A stretch of 64,000 nt of DNA from Terrisporobacter mayombei (GCF_020748465.1 NZ_JAHZMP010000002.1:797029-861028), one strand, 5' to 3'; numbered from the stretch's first letter, positions 46,862 to 57,532 are shown. A program made the numbers and translations. Notes: generated by a model not told the origin, from the letters alone.

Positions 46862-49800
46862 TTATGTTAAGCATAAACGTTTACGACTAATTTTATAGAA
46901 TCCTTCTTCCTCACTAAATTCTGATATCCACCTTTTATTTGCACACTCACTTAAAAATTCTCTATTTACTCCATTAATTTCAAACTTAGGTCTACCATTA
47001 GTAAATATCTTTTCGTGCTCAATCAAGCCTATACATTTTATAGCTTCTTGTGTTTCTGTTTTAGATAACTTATACAGAGAATTATTTAAAAGTTTTAATT
47101 TTGTATCATTTACTATATCATCCTCTTTCAATAGCTCTATAAGTAAATCATAATTAAAATCAATTTTATCTTCAATAATCATATTAATGTGTTCTACACA
47201 TATATTTAATGTAGTATTTTTTATTAAATCACTAGAATCCATATAATTCTGTACTAAATCTATAAGATCTGATTTATCAAAATTATTATTAATTATGAAG
47301 TTTTTAACACTATCACTACATTCTATCTGTGATATGGATATTTGCCCTTCAAAATTAGAACTAAGTTTTATTTTAAAATCATCATCTATATTTGATGATA
47401 ATAAAGTTATTAACTCATCTTTTTTAACTTTAGGCAAATCTTCAATCTTATTTATATATTTTTCAATATTTTTTTCAATAAAAATTATAAATAATTTATT
47501 ATAATTTGATTGTAAAAATTCTATATTTTGAGCTGTGACTTCAAATTTATCTAATTCAACTAAGACTTCTACTCTTTCTCCTGATAGTTCTTCTATTTCT
47601 TGAGTTGGAGCAGGATATATATATTTAAGTTCTTTTAATATTTTTATATAATTTTCTATTTTTATATCTTCACATACTGCTATTGATTTAAATATTTTTT
47701 GAGAACTACCCTCACCAAATGTTTCATCTATGTATGTTTGAGAAATTTCAAACTTGATTTCACCACTATTAATGAAGTTTATCAAAATTTCATCTAGTGT
47801 ACTATCCATAGCAAAATAATAAATAAGAATATTTTCTATAGAGTACTTAATTTTTCTGTTTTGTAATACATATGCCCATAGTTCCCTATTTTCTATATCT
47901 TTAAGTAGTGTCAACTCTGTATCCAATAACATTATGTATTCCTTTATTTTAGTTAGATCAACATCATTGTTATTTATTAATTTTAATGCAGCTTCTTGTA
48001 CATCTAATATTTTATCTTCACAGTTATTAATTATCATTTCTATGTAATTTTGAATGTTTTCATTTACATATTCTAAAAGTTTTGAATTAGAATTTTCCAA
48101 TAGAAGAGAATAGTTCTTATTTTTTATATCATATTCATTTTCAACTTTAAAAATATATCTTAGAATTAATGATATATTTTCTTGATTAAGCTTATATAGT
48201 TTATTTTTATAAACTGACTCAAATAATTCTTTATTAGATTCTTCAAACACTAAAGTCTCAAACTTAATATTTAAAATTATAAATTCTTCTATAAGCTTTT
48301 CTACATTAGGTTCTTCTATATTTAAAAACATCCTATCTGATGATATAGTATTTGATAAAAATCCGTCCTTATTAATATTTTCTATATCAACTTTATCAGA
48401 GTAGTAAAGTGTTTGTAATATACACTCTTTCATTTCTTTGTATGTAAATTGTGAACAAGAATTAATTTCTTCTAAAAATGTAGTCCAATATTTATTAGTT
48501 GTTTTTATATACGTAGCTAAATCCCTCGTGAAATTAAAATATCCTTGCATAAACTTAAACTGTCTACTATCTCTTAATTGATTCATAAATCTATCTAAAT
48601 ATTTTTTATTCTCATGTTGATATTGTAAAAGATATTCAAATAAATTAAAGTTTAATGTTTCTATTTCATCAAAATCTACTTCTTTAAGTCTATACAATAC
48701 TAATCTCTGATTTTCTATATTATATGTCCATTCTTTAGCTTTTTTATCTGTTACACTACGTAAGAACATTTTATCATTTCTTGATAAGCTATTAGGATAA
48801 AAATATGTCATATAATCTGTATATGTTTCATCAATATATCCATTTCTAATTAAATATTTTATTAGATCAAAGTATTGACTTGATTTAATTTCATTAAAAT
48901 CATTAATTTCACCTATAAAGTTTTCATAATTTACATCAAAAATTTCATTAATATTTTCTCTTGTTATAATCTCACTTAATTTCTTATAATTTAATATTAC
49001 TTTTTCATCATTTAAAATATTAATTCTCTCTTTTATTTCGTAATACGTATTGCTTTGCCTTAGTTCAAAGTTTTTCTTTCTCTCAATATACTGTGGATTA
49101 TTACAGTTTACAGACAATTCTCCATACATATTTCTACTTCCATATATTAAATCTAATTCTCCTATATTATTAATATGTTCCTTTTCACAATCATTAAATT
49201 TATCTTCTAGTTCTTGTATCTTTATATTTATTTTATTTATTTCTTCTTTTATTATCTCTTCTTTATTTGCAAATATTGTTGATACAAACCCTACATTAAT
49301 TTGTGTCTCACTAAAGTCACGTGGAAATATATTTTTATATACAATCATTGCAAGTAACTTATTATAATCTTGCTCTGTTGTTCCAATTCTATTGTAATAA
49401 ATTACGAATTCATTATAAATATTCTTCAACATTCTCATATCATCAACATATAGTGATATACCTTGCAAGAAATGTTCATCAAACTTATCAAATATATTAC
49501 CTGCTTTAAGATGAGCTATAAACTGATTATATGAATTTGAGCTATCTATAACAGGTACTATAGGCACAATAAAATCAAAAAACTTAGTTCTATCTTTAGA
49601 TATAAAAATATCATCTCTAACTAAATATAAAAATCTTAATACTTCTTTATGACTTCTCACTCTTTTAGAATTAACTAGTATATTTATTTCTCTTAGTCGT
49701 TGAAATATTTCATTCATATTATATCTATCTATATCCTCAAAAACAATAACGTCTGCATCACAATTTTCAAATATATATAATACTTCATTTAGATATTTAT

Positions 49801-50500
49801 CAAAATATGATTCGTCACTTTTTTCAAAAATCTCTATTTCATTACCGCTAAAGTTTAACTTTTTAAAAATACTTTTATTTTTTTGCATCCTTACAAAATT
49901 AAATACTGCTATTACAAATATTACGCTAAAAATAACACCACTAAAAAATAAACTTATTCCTTTAGTTGTTATCTGAATAAATCTCAAGCTATAAAATTGA
50001 TTCAAACTATTTACAAAATCAATCCATTCTTTATGATAACGTAGATGCAAACCTGAAACAATAAAAGCTATGATAATTGCGGTTGTCTTAATAATACTTT
50101 TATTCGGTACTGTGTTTTTTATTTTAAAATTGGTTTGAGGTATATCAGATGGATTTATTTGATGAATTAATTGATTAAGTATTTTACCTTCTAATATAGA
50201 TTCCTTTATATAAGTTTTTGTATCATTATTATTTTCTTCTTCTTGCTCTTGACTATCATCATCTATTTCATTTAATTTATCATGTCTTTCAAAATTTGCT
50301 AAAGATATATGTAAAAACTTTTTAGTTGGAACGTGCTTTTTATAGGATTCTACAACACTACTTTTACCGGCACTCTAAGCACCTGTAATAGCAATATTCC
50401 TTATTTCATTGTTCTCAAATACAAAATCTAATGCCTCTTTATATGTTTTTAATTCGACGTCTTTAATTGGAGTAAGTTTTTCAAAATGTATTTTCCCCAT
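46862..50500 (-). pseudogene. YobI-family P-loop NTPase with an amber codon in Walker A
   Basis: A single frame of 1213 codons from ATG 50500 (GGGGG six bases upstream) to the stop at 46862 is broken only by TAG at 50375-50377. The break falls inside the Walker A motif: codons 40-48 read G-A-stop-S-A-G-K-S-S, where the family has an aromatic or other residue. Two membrane helices follow (about codons 130-150 and 170-190), then a long helical region. YobI-type NTPases sit in toxin/defence loci. An intact 1062-residue frame begins at 50050 but lacks the nucleotide site. One base change would restore the gene. Confidence 0.78.
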
Positions 50501-50579
50501 TGTCATCCCCCTATTTTAATAATATTTTATTAACAAAAACCGATACATTTAAAGGTAGAAATTTTAAGCATAAACCTAA

Positions 50580-50741
50580 TTATTTGATACAAAATCCCCA
50601 TTCATAAGTTTTGAAATTAAACTTATACCTTGTAAACATCTGCATCTTCTGCAAATCATTTGTGTCTTCAATTAACTCTTTTGTTTTTTCAATATTTATT
50701 ATAACATGTATTTCTACAAAATAATCTAGTCTGTTTTTCAT
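50580..50741 (-). CDS. Possible small protein or gene tail
   Basis: A 53-codon frame (KNRLDYFVEIHVIINIEKTK...KTYEWGFCIK) in the 321-base gap between the NTPase gene and the TerB_N gene. There is no ribosome site, so it may be the end of a decayed gene rather than an active one. No family recognised. Confidence 0.3.
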   Translation of the reverse strand: MKNRLDYFVEIHVIINIEKTKELIEDTNDLQKMQMFTRYKFNFKTYEWGFCIK

Positions 50742-50760
50742 CAAAATATATACTATAAAT

Positions 50761-50801
50761 AAAAAAATGTCATTTTGAATTTTGTCAAAATGATATTTTT
50801 T
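50761..50801 (-). terminator. Terminator after the TerB_N gene
   Basis: TGTCATTTTGA and TCAAAATGATA pair, with flanking A and T runs, just past the stop at 50822. It separates the TerB_N/GIY-YIG pair from the YobI-like gene. Confidence 0.85.
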
Positions 50802-50821
50802 ATTACAACCTTACCATACTA

Positions 50822-52618
50822 TTAAATTAGCTGTTCTAAAATTTCTTCATAAGTTCCTCTAACTAAAATGTCTTCATATATAGCCTTATACATACATTTC
50901 CATACTACATTATCATTTATAAACATTTCATTTTCTTTTTTATCCTTTATAACTTGATTTAACAGATTATATAGATCTTCTTCACTTAGTTTTAAACTCT
51001 TTGTTATTTTCTTTATCCAGTCTATAACTGCAGGTGCCAAGAATATCTGATTTTTATCATATCCTAATCCTATTGATCCACCATTTGTAGCTCCATTTAA
51101 GTCATAATAACATACTAGCATATATAACTTTAGAGCTTCTTTTAGATTTCCCATTTTTTCATATATTCTTCCTCTATCCATAATATAGCATCTATATATA
51201 CCCATGTTATTATTTAATTTTTCATTAACAGAAATTTTTTCTATTTCCTCAATTAATGCTTCTTCTATAGTAATATTTCTTTTAGATACTACCTTTTTTA
51301 CCTCCTTTGCACTAATTGGTAAATTATTAATTATATTATCAATAAAATGTCTTCTCGCTCTTTCATTTCTTATGTTAACCATTAATTCATTTTCTTCTTT
51401 TGTTAGTGCTATTTTCACACCTGTAAATATACTATTTTTTATTAATATATCGTTTTTGCATTTTGTACATTTACCTTTAGACACAGGTAGTTTTTCCACC
51501 TTTTCTTTACAATATGGGCAAATATAATGGTCATAGAATTCTTCATTTTTATCAAAAATATTAGTATCTATCTTTTCAAATAGAATACTTTCTTTAAATA
51601 TTTTATCTGGTTCTTTCTTCTCTCTCTTCTTAGGCTTAATAGATGGAACATAGGCCTGTGATTTTCTAATCTCTTTTAATTTAGTTTTTGTAATTTCATG
51701 AGTCTCTGACAATAAATCATGAATATATGTTTTAAATTCACCATTTTCCAATAAACTTGGAATTTTAGTGTACCTTTCATCTATTGAGATATTCGCTATT
51801 AATGTTATATCTTTCTCAGGACATTTCTTCAAGTCAAATAATCTTAAGTCTATGCCGTTTTTATTGTATCTTTCAAATAATATATTTGAAAGCTCATCCT
51901 CAAAAACTAAACTTTCATTCTTGATATATCTATTATTTTTAAATCCAACTTTGCTAGCTATAGCCATTACCTCTTTAGGCATAATTTCTCCATATAATTT
52001 ATACTTAGCTAAAAGATACAAATCGGATATGTACATATCATCTACATCCTCTGTATCTTCTAATAACTGTATAAATAAATCTGGTCTATTACGTATTATA
52101 CAAGTAGCAATCAATGCATTTGTAGAATATGAAATAAAAGACTGATTTTTATGATTTTTTCTCAATCTACATAATATATTCCATGCTTTTGTGTAGTCTC
52201 CAAATAACAAATGCCTTTCTAATCCATAATAAAATAAAAATACATAGCTAATATCTATTTTATTGTCTATGTTTTTAAGCCAATTTAGATAAATCCATCT
52301 TTGCTGAGGAGTTAATTCATCGTAGGATGGGTAGTACCCTGGAGTTTCAATGTCTTTATTTTGTGAGTTTTTAATCATATTATTTATACTTATTAGGCTT
52401 GGTTCTTGCTTTGATAAAAAGGAAAAAGTTATAGTTATTCCATTTGATTCTATTTTATCTTCTTTAGCCTTTTTATCTTCATAGTTTTTGTATTTTCCAT
52501 CTTTAAACCAAAGTAGCTCCATAATGTCATTAGGTATATTTATAAACATATTTTCCTTATTTGATGATAAATTATTATTAACATTTATTAAGTTACCTAT
52601 TTTACTTAATAATCCCAT
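50822..52618 (-). CDS. TerB_N-domain protein with a zinc ribbon
   Basis: A 598-residue protein. Residues about 90-250 match the TerB N-terminal domain (GYYPSYDELTPQQRWIYLNWL, YVFLFYYGLERHLL at 125-138, SFISYSTNALI). A four-Cys zinc ribbon follows (C367, C370, C384, C387), then a helical C-terminal part with TPR-like stretches (RIYEKMGNLKEALKLYML). TerB_N proteins occur in tellurite-resistance-type and phage-defence loci, usually with nucleases or helicases. The GIY-YIG gene lies 36 bases upstream and is probably its partner. No TerD or helicase is adjacent. Confidence 0.8.
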   Translation of the reverse strand: MGLLSKIGNLINVNNNLSSNKENMFINIPNDIMELLWFKDGKYKNYEDKKAKEDKIESNGITITFSFLSKQEPSLISINNMIKNSQNKDIETPGYYPSYDELTPQQRWIYLNWLKNIDNKIDISYVFLFYYGLERHLLFGDYTKAWNILCRLRKNHKNQSFISYSTNALIATCIIRNRPDLFIQLLEDTEDVDDMYISDLYLLAKYKLYGEIMPKEVMAIASKVGFKNNRYIKNESLVFEDELSNILFERYNKNGIDLRLFDLKKCPEKDITLIANISIDERYTKIPSLLENGEFKTYIHDLLSETHEITKTKLKEIRKSQAYVPSIKPKKREKKEPDKIFKESILFEKIDTNIFDKNEEFYDHYICPYCKEKVEKLPVSKGKCTKCKNDILIKNSIFTGVKIALTKEENELMVNIRNERARRHFIDNIINNLPISAKEVKKVVSKRNITIEEALIEEIEKISVNEKLNNNMGIYRCYIMDRGRIYEKMGNLKEALKLYMLVCYYDLNGATNGGSIGLGYDKNQIFLAPAVIDWIKKITKSLKLSEEDLYNLLNQVIKDKKENEMFINDNVVWKCMYKAIYEDILVRGTYEEILEQLI

Positions 52619-52653
52619 AGTTATTACCCCCTTTTTAGTTATTTTTGCATTAT

Positions 52654-53133
52654 TTAATCTTTAAAATTAGCAAATGGCCTTTCATTGTTATTTTTATTCT
52701 TATATTCCATGATAAGCCTCTTTTCTTCATCTCTAGGTTTATTATTATTTTTCACTTCATCATTTAAGTCATCAAATATATAATACTCTATTATTAATTT
52801 TGTACTATTTTTAATTTGCCACAAGGCTTTTCCACCTCTATGATTCTTGCACTTACCGTATGCATATTTTACAAGAGATGTAATTCTATTTCTTAAACTT
52901 GTAGCTTTTCCATAATATAAAATATCTTTATCAACCACTTTATTATACTTTTCTTCTAAATATTCTTTATTATAAAGCAAGTTTTTACCTTTATGTTCTT
53001 TAATACCTGTTGTATTATTTGTTATCTCAACAGTAAAATTTTCAGGTACTTTTACAATGTACACTCCTCCTCTTGTAGGTATATCTTTATACCCATTTTT
53101 ATAAAGTTCTTCTACAGTTATAGTATAATGCAT
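52654..53133 (-). CDS. GIY-YIG nuclease-domain protein
   Basis: A 159-residue single-domain protein. G23-V-Y25 and Y73-Y-G75 are the two signature strands, R81/R83 lie on the following helix, E136 or E137 is the likely metal-binding acid and N156 the terminal Asn, so all catalytic positions are present. A 25-residue insertion separates the two signature strands. It forms a two-gene unit with the TerB_N/zinc-ribbon protein, suggesting a nuclease arm guided or controlled by that protein. It could also be a repair or mobile-element nuclease. Confidence 0.8.
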   Translation of the reverse strand: MHYTITVEELYKNGYKDIPTRGGVYIVKVPENFTVEITNNTTGIKEHKGKNLLYNKEYLEEKYNKVVDKDILYYGKATSLRNRITSLVKYAYGKCKNHRGGKALWQIKNSTKLIIEYYIFDDLNDEVKNNNKPRDEEKRLIMEYKNKNNNERPFANFKD

Positions 53134-53495
53134 TTTTACCTCCCCCTAATTATTTAACATTTATTTGTTACATCTTATAACTATTTTTAAAATCACTTAC
53201 AATCCCCTCAAAAAAATTAGCAAAGCCCCTTATCATTTAATACAACAATATACTGCTAACAACTGATTTTTTCTGTTTCCCTTCATAAATATTCACAAAA
53301 CTTAGTAATGATTTACCTTTATATTTTCGTTACTAATTAAAGTCTTTTTTTAATATTTATAGTTATATTATATAAGATTTTTAGTTATCACTGGTGATTT
53401 TACTATTTTTTACTTAAACAAAATCATTATTTTTGATTACAAATAAGTAAGTAATCTTCCTTTTTTAATAAATCCCATAAATTAGGTCGAAATTC

Positions 53496-53523
53496 AGTGG
53501 TGTATCATTTTTGATACACCACT
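53496..53523. terminator. Orphan hairpin of the GGTGTATC family
   Basis: AGTGGTGTATC and GATACACCACT around ATTTTT. No gene ends directly before it on either strand, so a gene may have been lost here. Confidence 0.75.
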
Positions 53524-53632
53524 ATAATAATCTAAATAGTTAATTCTTATTATAAATAGTAAAGTATAAAATAATGTCTAGACTCTCAACTAATTTACTC
53601 ACTAAATTTTATTCATTCAGTATAAGTATATA

Positions 53633-53663
53633 AAAAAAGAACCAGATAAATCTGATTCTTTTA
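53633..53663 (-). terminator. Terminator after the basic membrane protein gene
   Basis: AAAGAATCAGA and TCTGGTTCTTT pair (one mismatch) with A and T runs, shortly past the stop at 53679. Confidence 0.75.
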
Positions 53664-53678
53664 AAATAACAACATAAC

Positions 53679-54269
53679 CTATTTATTTTCATTCGCTAAG
53701 GGACTATACCTTCCTCTTCTATACTCCCCAAAGTATCCACCAACAGAATACTCAAATACTTCATATGTATTTTTATCAACGTAAAACATCATATTTCCTG
53801 TTGCCTCTTTACCCATCTTAAAAATATAGTACTCTCCCTTTCCTTTAGTTGGGTGTTCACCTTCTTCTGAATAATCCACATCTTTAAATTCACTTCCGCA
53901 TGAATTTACTATTGCCTTCTTGGCTTTATTAATTTCATCTGACTTTGGTTGATTGTTTTTTTTATCAGTTTCTGATTCTTCTGATTGATCATCTTCCTTT
54001 ACTATAGATATTCTATATTTACTTATATCTTCAATTAAATCTTTTATATTAAAATCAGTAAAAAAACCTATTTGCATGCCTAAAAACAGACTTATTATTA
54101 TTAAAGTCCACGATATGTTTATATTTATTATTTTATTACGTAGAATCTCTTTAATGTTTTTTTTCTCTTTTATTTTTTTCTTACTTTTACTGTTTTTTGA
54201 TATTCCCCTTCTTTTTTGATGCTTGTTATTTGATCTCTTGTTTTGTTCTAATCTTCTTCTATCTCTCAC
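53679..54269 (-). CDS. Membrane protein with a highly basic cytoplasmic tail
   Basis: A 196-residue protein. Residues 1-45 are very rich in Lys/Arg/Asn and stay inside, a helix spans about 52-72, an acidic linker follows (EDDQSEESETDKK) and a C-terminal domain (KGEYYIFKMGKEATGNMMFYVDKNTYEVFEY) resembles small PepSY-like exported domains. The gene follows another exported-protein gene by 22 bases, so the two form an operon. Function unknown. Confidence 0.65.
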   Translation of the reverse strand: MRDRRRLEQNKRSNNKHQKRRGISKNSKSKKKIKEKKNIKEILRNKIININISWTLIIISLFLGMQIGFFTDFNIKDLIEDISKYRISIVKEDDQSEESETDKKNNQPKSDEINKAKKAIVNSCGSEFKDVDYSEEGEHPTKGKGEYYIFKMGKEATGNMMFYVDKNTYEVFEYSVGGYFGEYRRGRYSPLANENK

Positions 54270-54291
54270 CTTTTACCCCCACTGTCAATTA

Positions 54292-54915
54292 CTACATATC
54301 CATATCAACTATATAATATTTTTCTTCTTTGTTTTGAATTACTATGTTCTCATCTTCTTTTGATATGTCACCATTATTATTAAGAGTTATGGAAAATTTC
54401 ATATCTAAATAGTCTTTGTCTACGTTTTTTCCTTCATAATATTTCTCATCAACTAAGGATTTTACACCTATGTGTTCTTCTTTTATGTCTTTTCCTTTGG
54501 CACCTGTATTATTTAGAAGAAAATCTACGTAAACTTCAACAAGATTACCCTTCTCTATTTTTTCCATAGATGAATTATGCGCTTTCATATCTTCCTTTGA
54601 AAGATCTTTTGGTGGATTTTTTTTGTAGTAAAGATTATGTTCATATATAGCGAGTATATCTGATGCTGTTTTACTTCCCTTTGATTTGAATTTCTTCAAC
54701 TTGTCAACATTATTTAAATCTGGGCTTAAGCATTTTATCATTGTGTCTTTGTCCTTGTTATAGGTTGCTTGCACAAAATGCTCTACTACACTTTCTGCTG
54801 ATGAATTTGCTTTACTAAACATATTTTTAATTAACTTTTTGCTATTAATTCCTATAAATATTCCTATACTTACACATAGGATACATAACAACACATTCTT
54901 AAGTATTTTTTTCAT
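54292..54915 (-). CDS. Exported protein with NTF2/DUF4878-like domain
   Basis: A 207-residue protein with a membrane anchor (about 5-25) and a domain that looks like the DUF4878/NTF2 fold: SAESVVEHFVQATYNKDKDTMIKCLSPD at the start and a final strand KYYIVDMDM. Such domains are found in many Gram-positive envelope proteins. First gene of a two-gene operon with the basic membrane protein. Function unknown. Confidence 0.65.
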   Translation of the reverse strand: MKKILKNVLLCILCVSIGIFIGINSKKLIKNMFSKANSSAESVVEHFVQATYNKDKDTMIKCLSPDLNNVDKLKKFKSKGSKTASDILAIYEHNLYYKKNPPKDLSKEDMKAHNSSMEKIEKGNLVEVYVDFLLNNTGAKGKDIKEEHIGVKSLVDEKYYEGKNVDKDYLDMKFSITLNNNGDISKEDENIVIQNKEEKYYIVDMDM

Positions 54916-55157
54916 TTCTATAATAGTACCTTTCTAAAATAGTTTTTAATTTAATATTAGAGTTTTTTAGCTTGCTGTTCTGAAGAAAAAACTATTCACT
55001 CCCTCTTACTGTATATACGTTAGTTATTCACTTTTCTATATACTTTAAATATTGGCTAAATAAAATTTTTCAAAAATAAAAAACTATCCTAACATATGTT
55101 CAAAGAACACATCTTGTCAAAATAGTTTTTGGCTTTGTTAGATAATTCTAAATTATA

Positions 55158-55469
55158 TTAACTGTTCCTAGAAGATACTTTCTTCTTAACTAAAAAACTT
55201 ATTATACCTAATATATTATATATTATTAATAATTCAATACAACTTCCCATATTAAACCATAAATTTATAGGTATAATAAATGATATTGAAGATAAAAGAA
55301 ATCCTATAAGCAATTCCTTTTTAAAATCTGAATACATTATTCCTTGTATGATAAAGATAATTGGAAATAGTAAAAACAATCCAACTAATATATTTTTATC
55401 AGCCCTACCCCATAAAGTTATTGCGAGTATTATAATACTTGGCAATATTATAGATAATATTTTTTTCAT
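55158..55469 (-). CDS. Small integral membrane protein
   Basis: A 103-residue, very hydrophobic protein with about four helices. The start is ATG 55469 with GAGGGG just upstream; the longer in-frame open stretch to 55598 lacks a ribosome site. No family recognised. A palindrome-rich region with inverted arms AAAAACTAT/ATAGTTTTT (about 55079-55130) lies downstream and may end transcription. The Lys/Ser-rich tail (KKKVSSRNS) is inside. Confidence 0.6.
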   Translation of the reverse strand: MKKILSIILPSIIILAITLWGRADKNILVGLFLLFPIIFIIQGIMYSDFKKELLIGFLLSSISFIIPINLWFNMGSCIELLIIYNILGIISFLVKKKVSSRNS

Positions 55470-55685
55470 GAAATTCCCCTCTTTCTTGATTATAAAATTC
55501 GCATTATATAATAACCGCCAACTTTCATGTTGCTTGGCAATTAGACAATCAATAACAGTGGATAAATTATTAATCCATGCCATCGACAATATAGTCATCT
55601 ATACTTACTTTAAAAACAACCTCATTCTCATCTTTGTAATATATACCAATTATATACTAAAGGTTTATATAATTCCAACTTTATG

Positions 55686-55728
55686 AAAAAACCAAGGGTG
55701 TATCTTTTTTGATACACCCTTGGTTTTC
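55686..55728 (-). terminator. Terminator after the asparaginase gene (GGTGTATC family)
   Basis: AAACCAAGGGTGTATC and GATACACCCTTGGTTT around six T, the longest of this family. It stands 20 bases past the asparaginase stop. Confidence 0.88.
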
Positions 55729-55748
55729 AAAATTATACACATTGAGTT

Positions 55749-56759
55749 TTACGCTTTATCCAAATGAAAAACTGGTCTTACCTGACCTATTGTGTATCCC
55801 AGACTATTTATTAAATCTTCACCTCTAAATTTGTTCAAGGCCTTTATCTCTTCCAAAGTTAGCACACCAAGCTCCTCCAAACATCTCATAACAACAGGAG
55901 GTATAGCCCTTGTGTAATTCCCATCTTCAATTTTTATAGCAATGCCAATATCTGCACCCTTTACAGCCACACAATAAACACCATCAGCTCCCAGCTTCCC
56001 AATAATTTTCCCATTAGTATTTTTTATTAATTCTGTGCAAAATCCATCTATACCAGCAACCATCTCTGGTGCATTATTCATGGATTGAAAAATTCTATCA
56101 CAAGCATTTTTCACATCTATTTGTAAATCATCAGTATGAGTAAATTTAGCAAAAGCTAGGGCAGCATTGTAAAGAGGCATGCCATGTACAGGAACGCCGC
56201 ATCCATCCACTCCTATTAAAATTTTATCTTCATCTATTTCACAAAAATCAGCTACAAGTTTTTTTATATCTTTTTGTATGGGGTGATTTATTGAGTTATA
56301 ATTTTCTATGTCATATCCTTTGGTTAAGCAAGATGCAAGCATTCCACTGTGTTTTCCTGAACAATCAGAGTTGGCTGGAATTAGCTGAATATGATTTGCT
56401 ATTTGGAATGTTTTATAATCTTCATTTAAAGAATATCCTCCCTTACAAAGAAGATTTTCTTGTGTCAGTCCTATTTTCTCAAGTATTTTGTCTATAACTT
56501 CTCTGTGTATGTCTTGGCCATAATGAGATGCACACATAAGTGCTATTTCTTCATCTTCAAAATTGTATTTTTCATTGGCACCACTTAAAAACACATTTAT
56601 AGCTTGAACTGGTTTTAGTGCTGAGCGTAAGTATGCTACTTTGTAAGGATCTCCTTTATAGTATTTAAGCTTCCCATCTCTTCCTACTACTGCCATGTTA
56701 CCTCTATGGATATTTTCCACCAATGGCCCTCTACTTACTTCCAAAAGAATTTCTGACAT
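55749..56759 (-). CDS. Asparaginase (L-asparaginase II family, PF06089)
   Basis: A 336-residue protein of the asparaginase II family, distinct from the classical AnsA/AnsB fold. Conserved regions are SRGPLVENIHRG, LRSALKPVQA (with the likely nucleophile Ser), CASHYGQDIHR and NSDCSGKHSGML. It hydrolyses L-asparagine to aspartate and ammonia and is cytoplasmic (no signal peptide). It has its own strong terminator and stands divergent from the Staygreen gene. Confidence 0.88.
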   Translation of the reverse strand: MSEILLEVSRGPLVENIHRGNMAVVGRDGKLKYYKGDPYKVAYLRSALKPVQAINVFLSGANEKYNFEDEEIALMCASHYGQDIHREVIDKILEKIGLTQENLLCKGGYSLNEDYKTFQIANHIQLIPANSDCSGKHSGMLASCLTKGYDIENYNSINHPIQKDIKKLVADFCEIDEDKILIGVDGCGVPVHGMPLYNAALAFAKFTHTDDLQIDVKNACDRIFQSMNNAPEMVAGIDGFCTELIKNTNGKIIGKLGADGVYCVAVKGADIGIAIKIEDGNYTRAIPPVVMRCLEELGVLTLEEIKALNKFRGEDLINSLGYTIGQVRPVFHLDKA

Positions 56760-57001
56760 TTTATACTCCCCCTTTTTTAATTACTCAACCAACTGTATTT
56801 TTTATCTGAAAATCTTTTAATATTTATACTTATATTATATATTTTTTCTTATCTTAAGGTTATTCTTTAGGATTGTATACTTGAAAAACAATCATATATA
56901 ACACCTTATTATAAAAATCATGATAACTCCAAAAACTGTAACCTTTGTCTTATTTTCCTTATATGATAGAGTAATATTAATTTTTGAAAGTTGGTGATTA
57001 T

Positions 57002-57451
57002 ATGGAGTTTGACCTAAACAAACTTGAAGCTACATTCAAACCATCTATGACACCCTCAGGACCAATTGAAGGTAGAAAGTACACTCTTACACACTCAGAT
57101 ACTACAGACATGCTATTTTTAGATATCGGTCCTGAGTACAATTATTCTGCCATAAATGAAGAACTGAGGGATGAACTTATAGGGAAATATAAAAGATACG
57201 GTTATAACTCTTATATATTGATTTTTTATGCTTATGTTGGCGATTCTGATTATTTTGCTGTATCAATGAAATACAATGATTTCAAATATCATCTAAGATC
57301 TGCTCTTCAAGCTATTTTTTATGGAGATAAAGACTTATTAAATGAGCACGATTTTTTGCTTGACACGCCTATTTACGTGAAATTTGATTCTGAAATTGCT
57401 ATCTTTGATAATTATGAATGTTATGGTTATGTAAGAGACTACATCTTATAG
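57002..57451 (+). CDS. Staygreen-family protein
   Basis: A 149-residue protein matching the bacterial Staygreen family: FDLNKLEATFKPSMTPSGPI, RKYTLTHSDTTDMLFLDIG and LRDELIGKYKR are the conserved blocks. Plant homologues remove magnesium from chlorophyll. This organism is not expected to make chlorophyll, so a different tetrapyrrole or other substrate is likely. The start at ATG 57002 has GGTGA four bases before it; a TTG 18 bases earlier is an alternative. Stands alone on the plus strand. Confidence 0.85.
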   Translation: MEFDLNKLEATFKPSMTPSGPIEGRKYTLTHSDTTDMLFLDIGPEYNYSAINEELRDELIGKYKRYGYNSYILIFYAYVGDSDYFAVSMKYNDFKYHLRSALQAIFYGDKDLLNEHDFLLDTPIYVKFDSEIAIFDNYECYGYVRDYIL

Positions 57452-57460
57452 TTTAAATTA

Positions 57461-57532
57461 TTAGGCTATATTAGCTCACTTCGTGATAAATATAGCCTAT
57501 AAATTGTTCGTAATATATTAAATTTACGAACC
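57461..57532 (+). terminator. Two inverted repeats after the Staygreen gene
   Basis: TAGGCTATATT/AATATAGCCTA (57462-57500) and GTTCGTAA/TTACGAAC (about 57507-57532) follow the stop. Neither has a clean T run, so they are weak terminators or RNA-stability elements. Confidence 0.5.

Larger units (their letters stand above)
53134..53678. other. Intergenic region with an orphan terminator
   Basis: The 545 bases hold no convincing gene. They contain the hairpin at 53496-53523 and a terminator at 53633-53663. The promoter of the GIY-YIG/TerB_N pair should lie at its left end, but no strong -35/-10 pair was seen. Confidence 0.5.

Noticed and set aside
46205..50500. Altered genetic code (stop codon reassignment)
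   Set aside because: All three stop codons end intact genes in this window at normal length, and breaks of three different types occur only in accessory genes.
15833..55728. CRISPR-like array from repeated GGTGTATC hairpins
   Set aside because: Copies are kilobases apart with no regular spacers; they sit at gene 3' ends as terminators.
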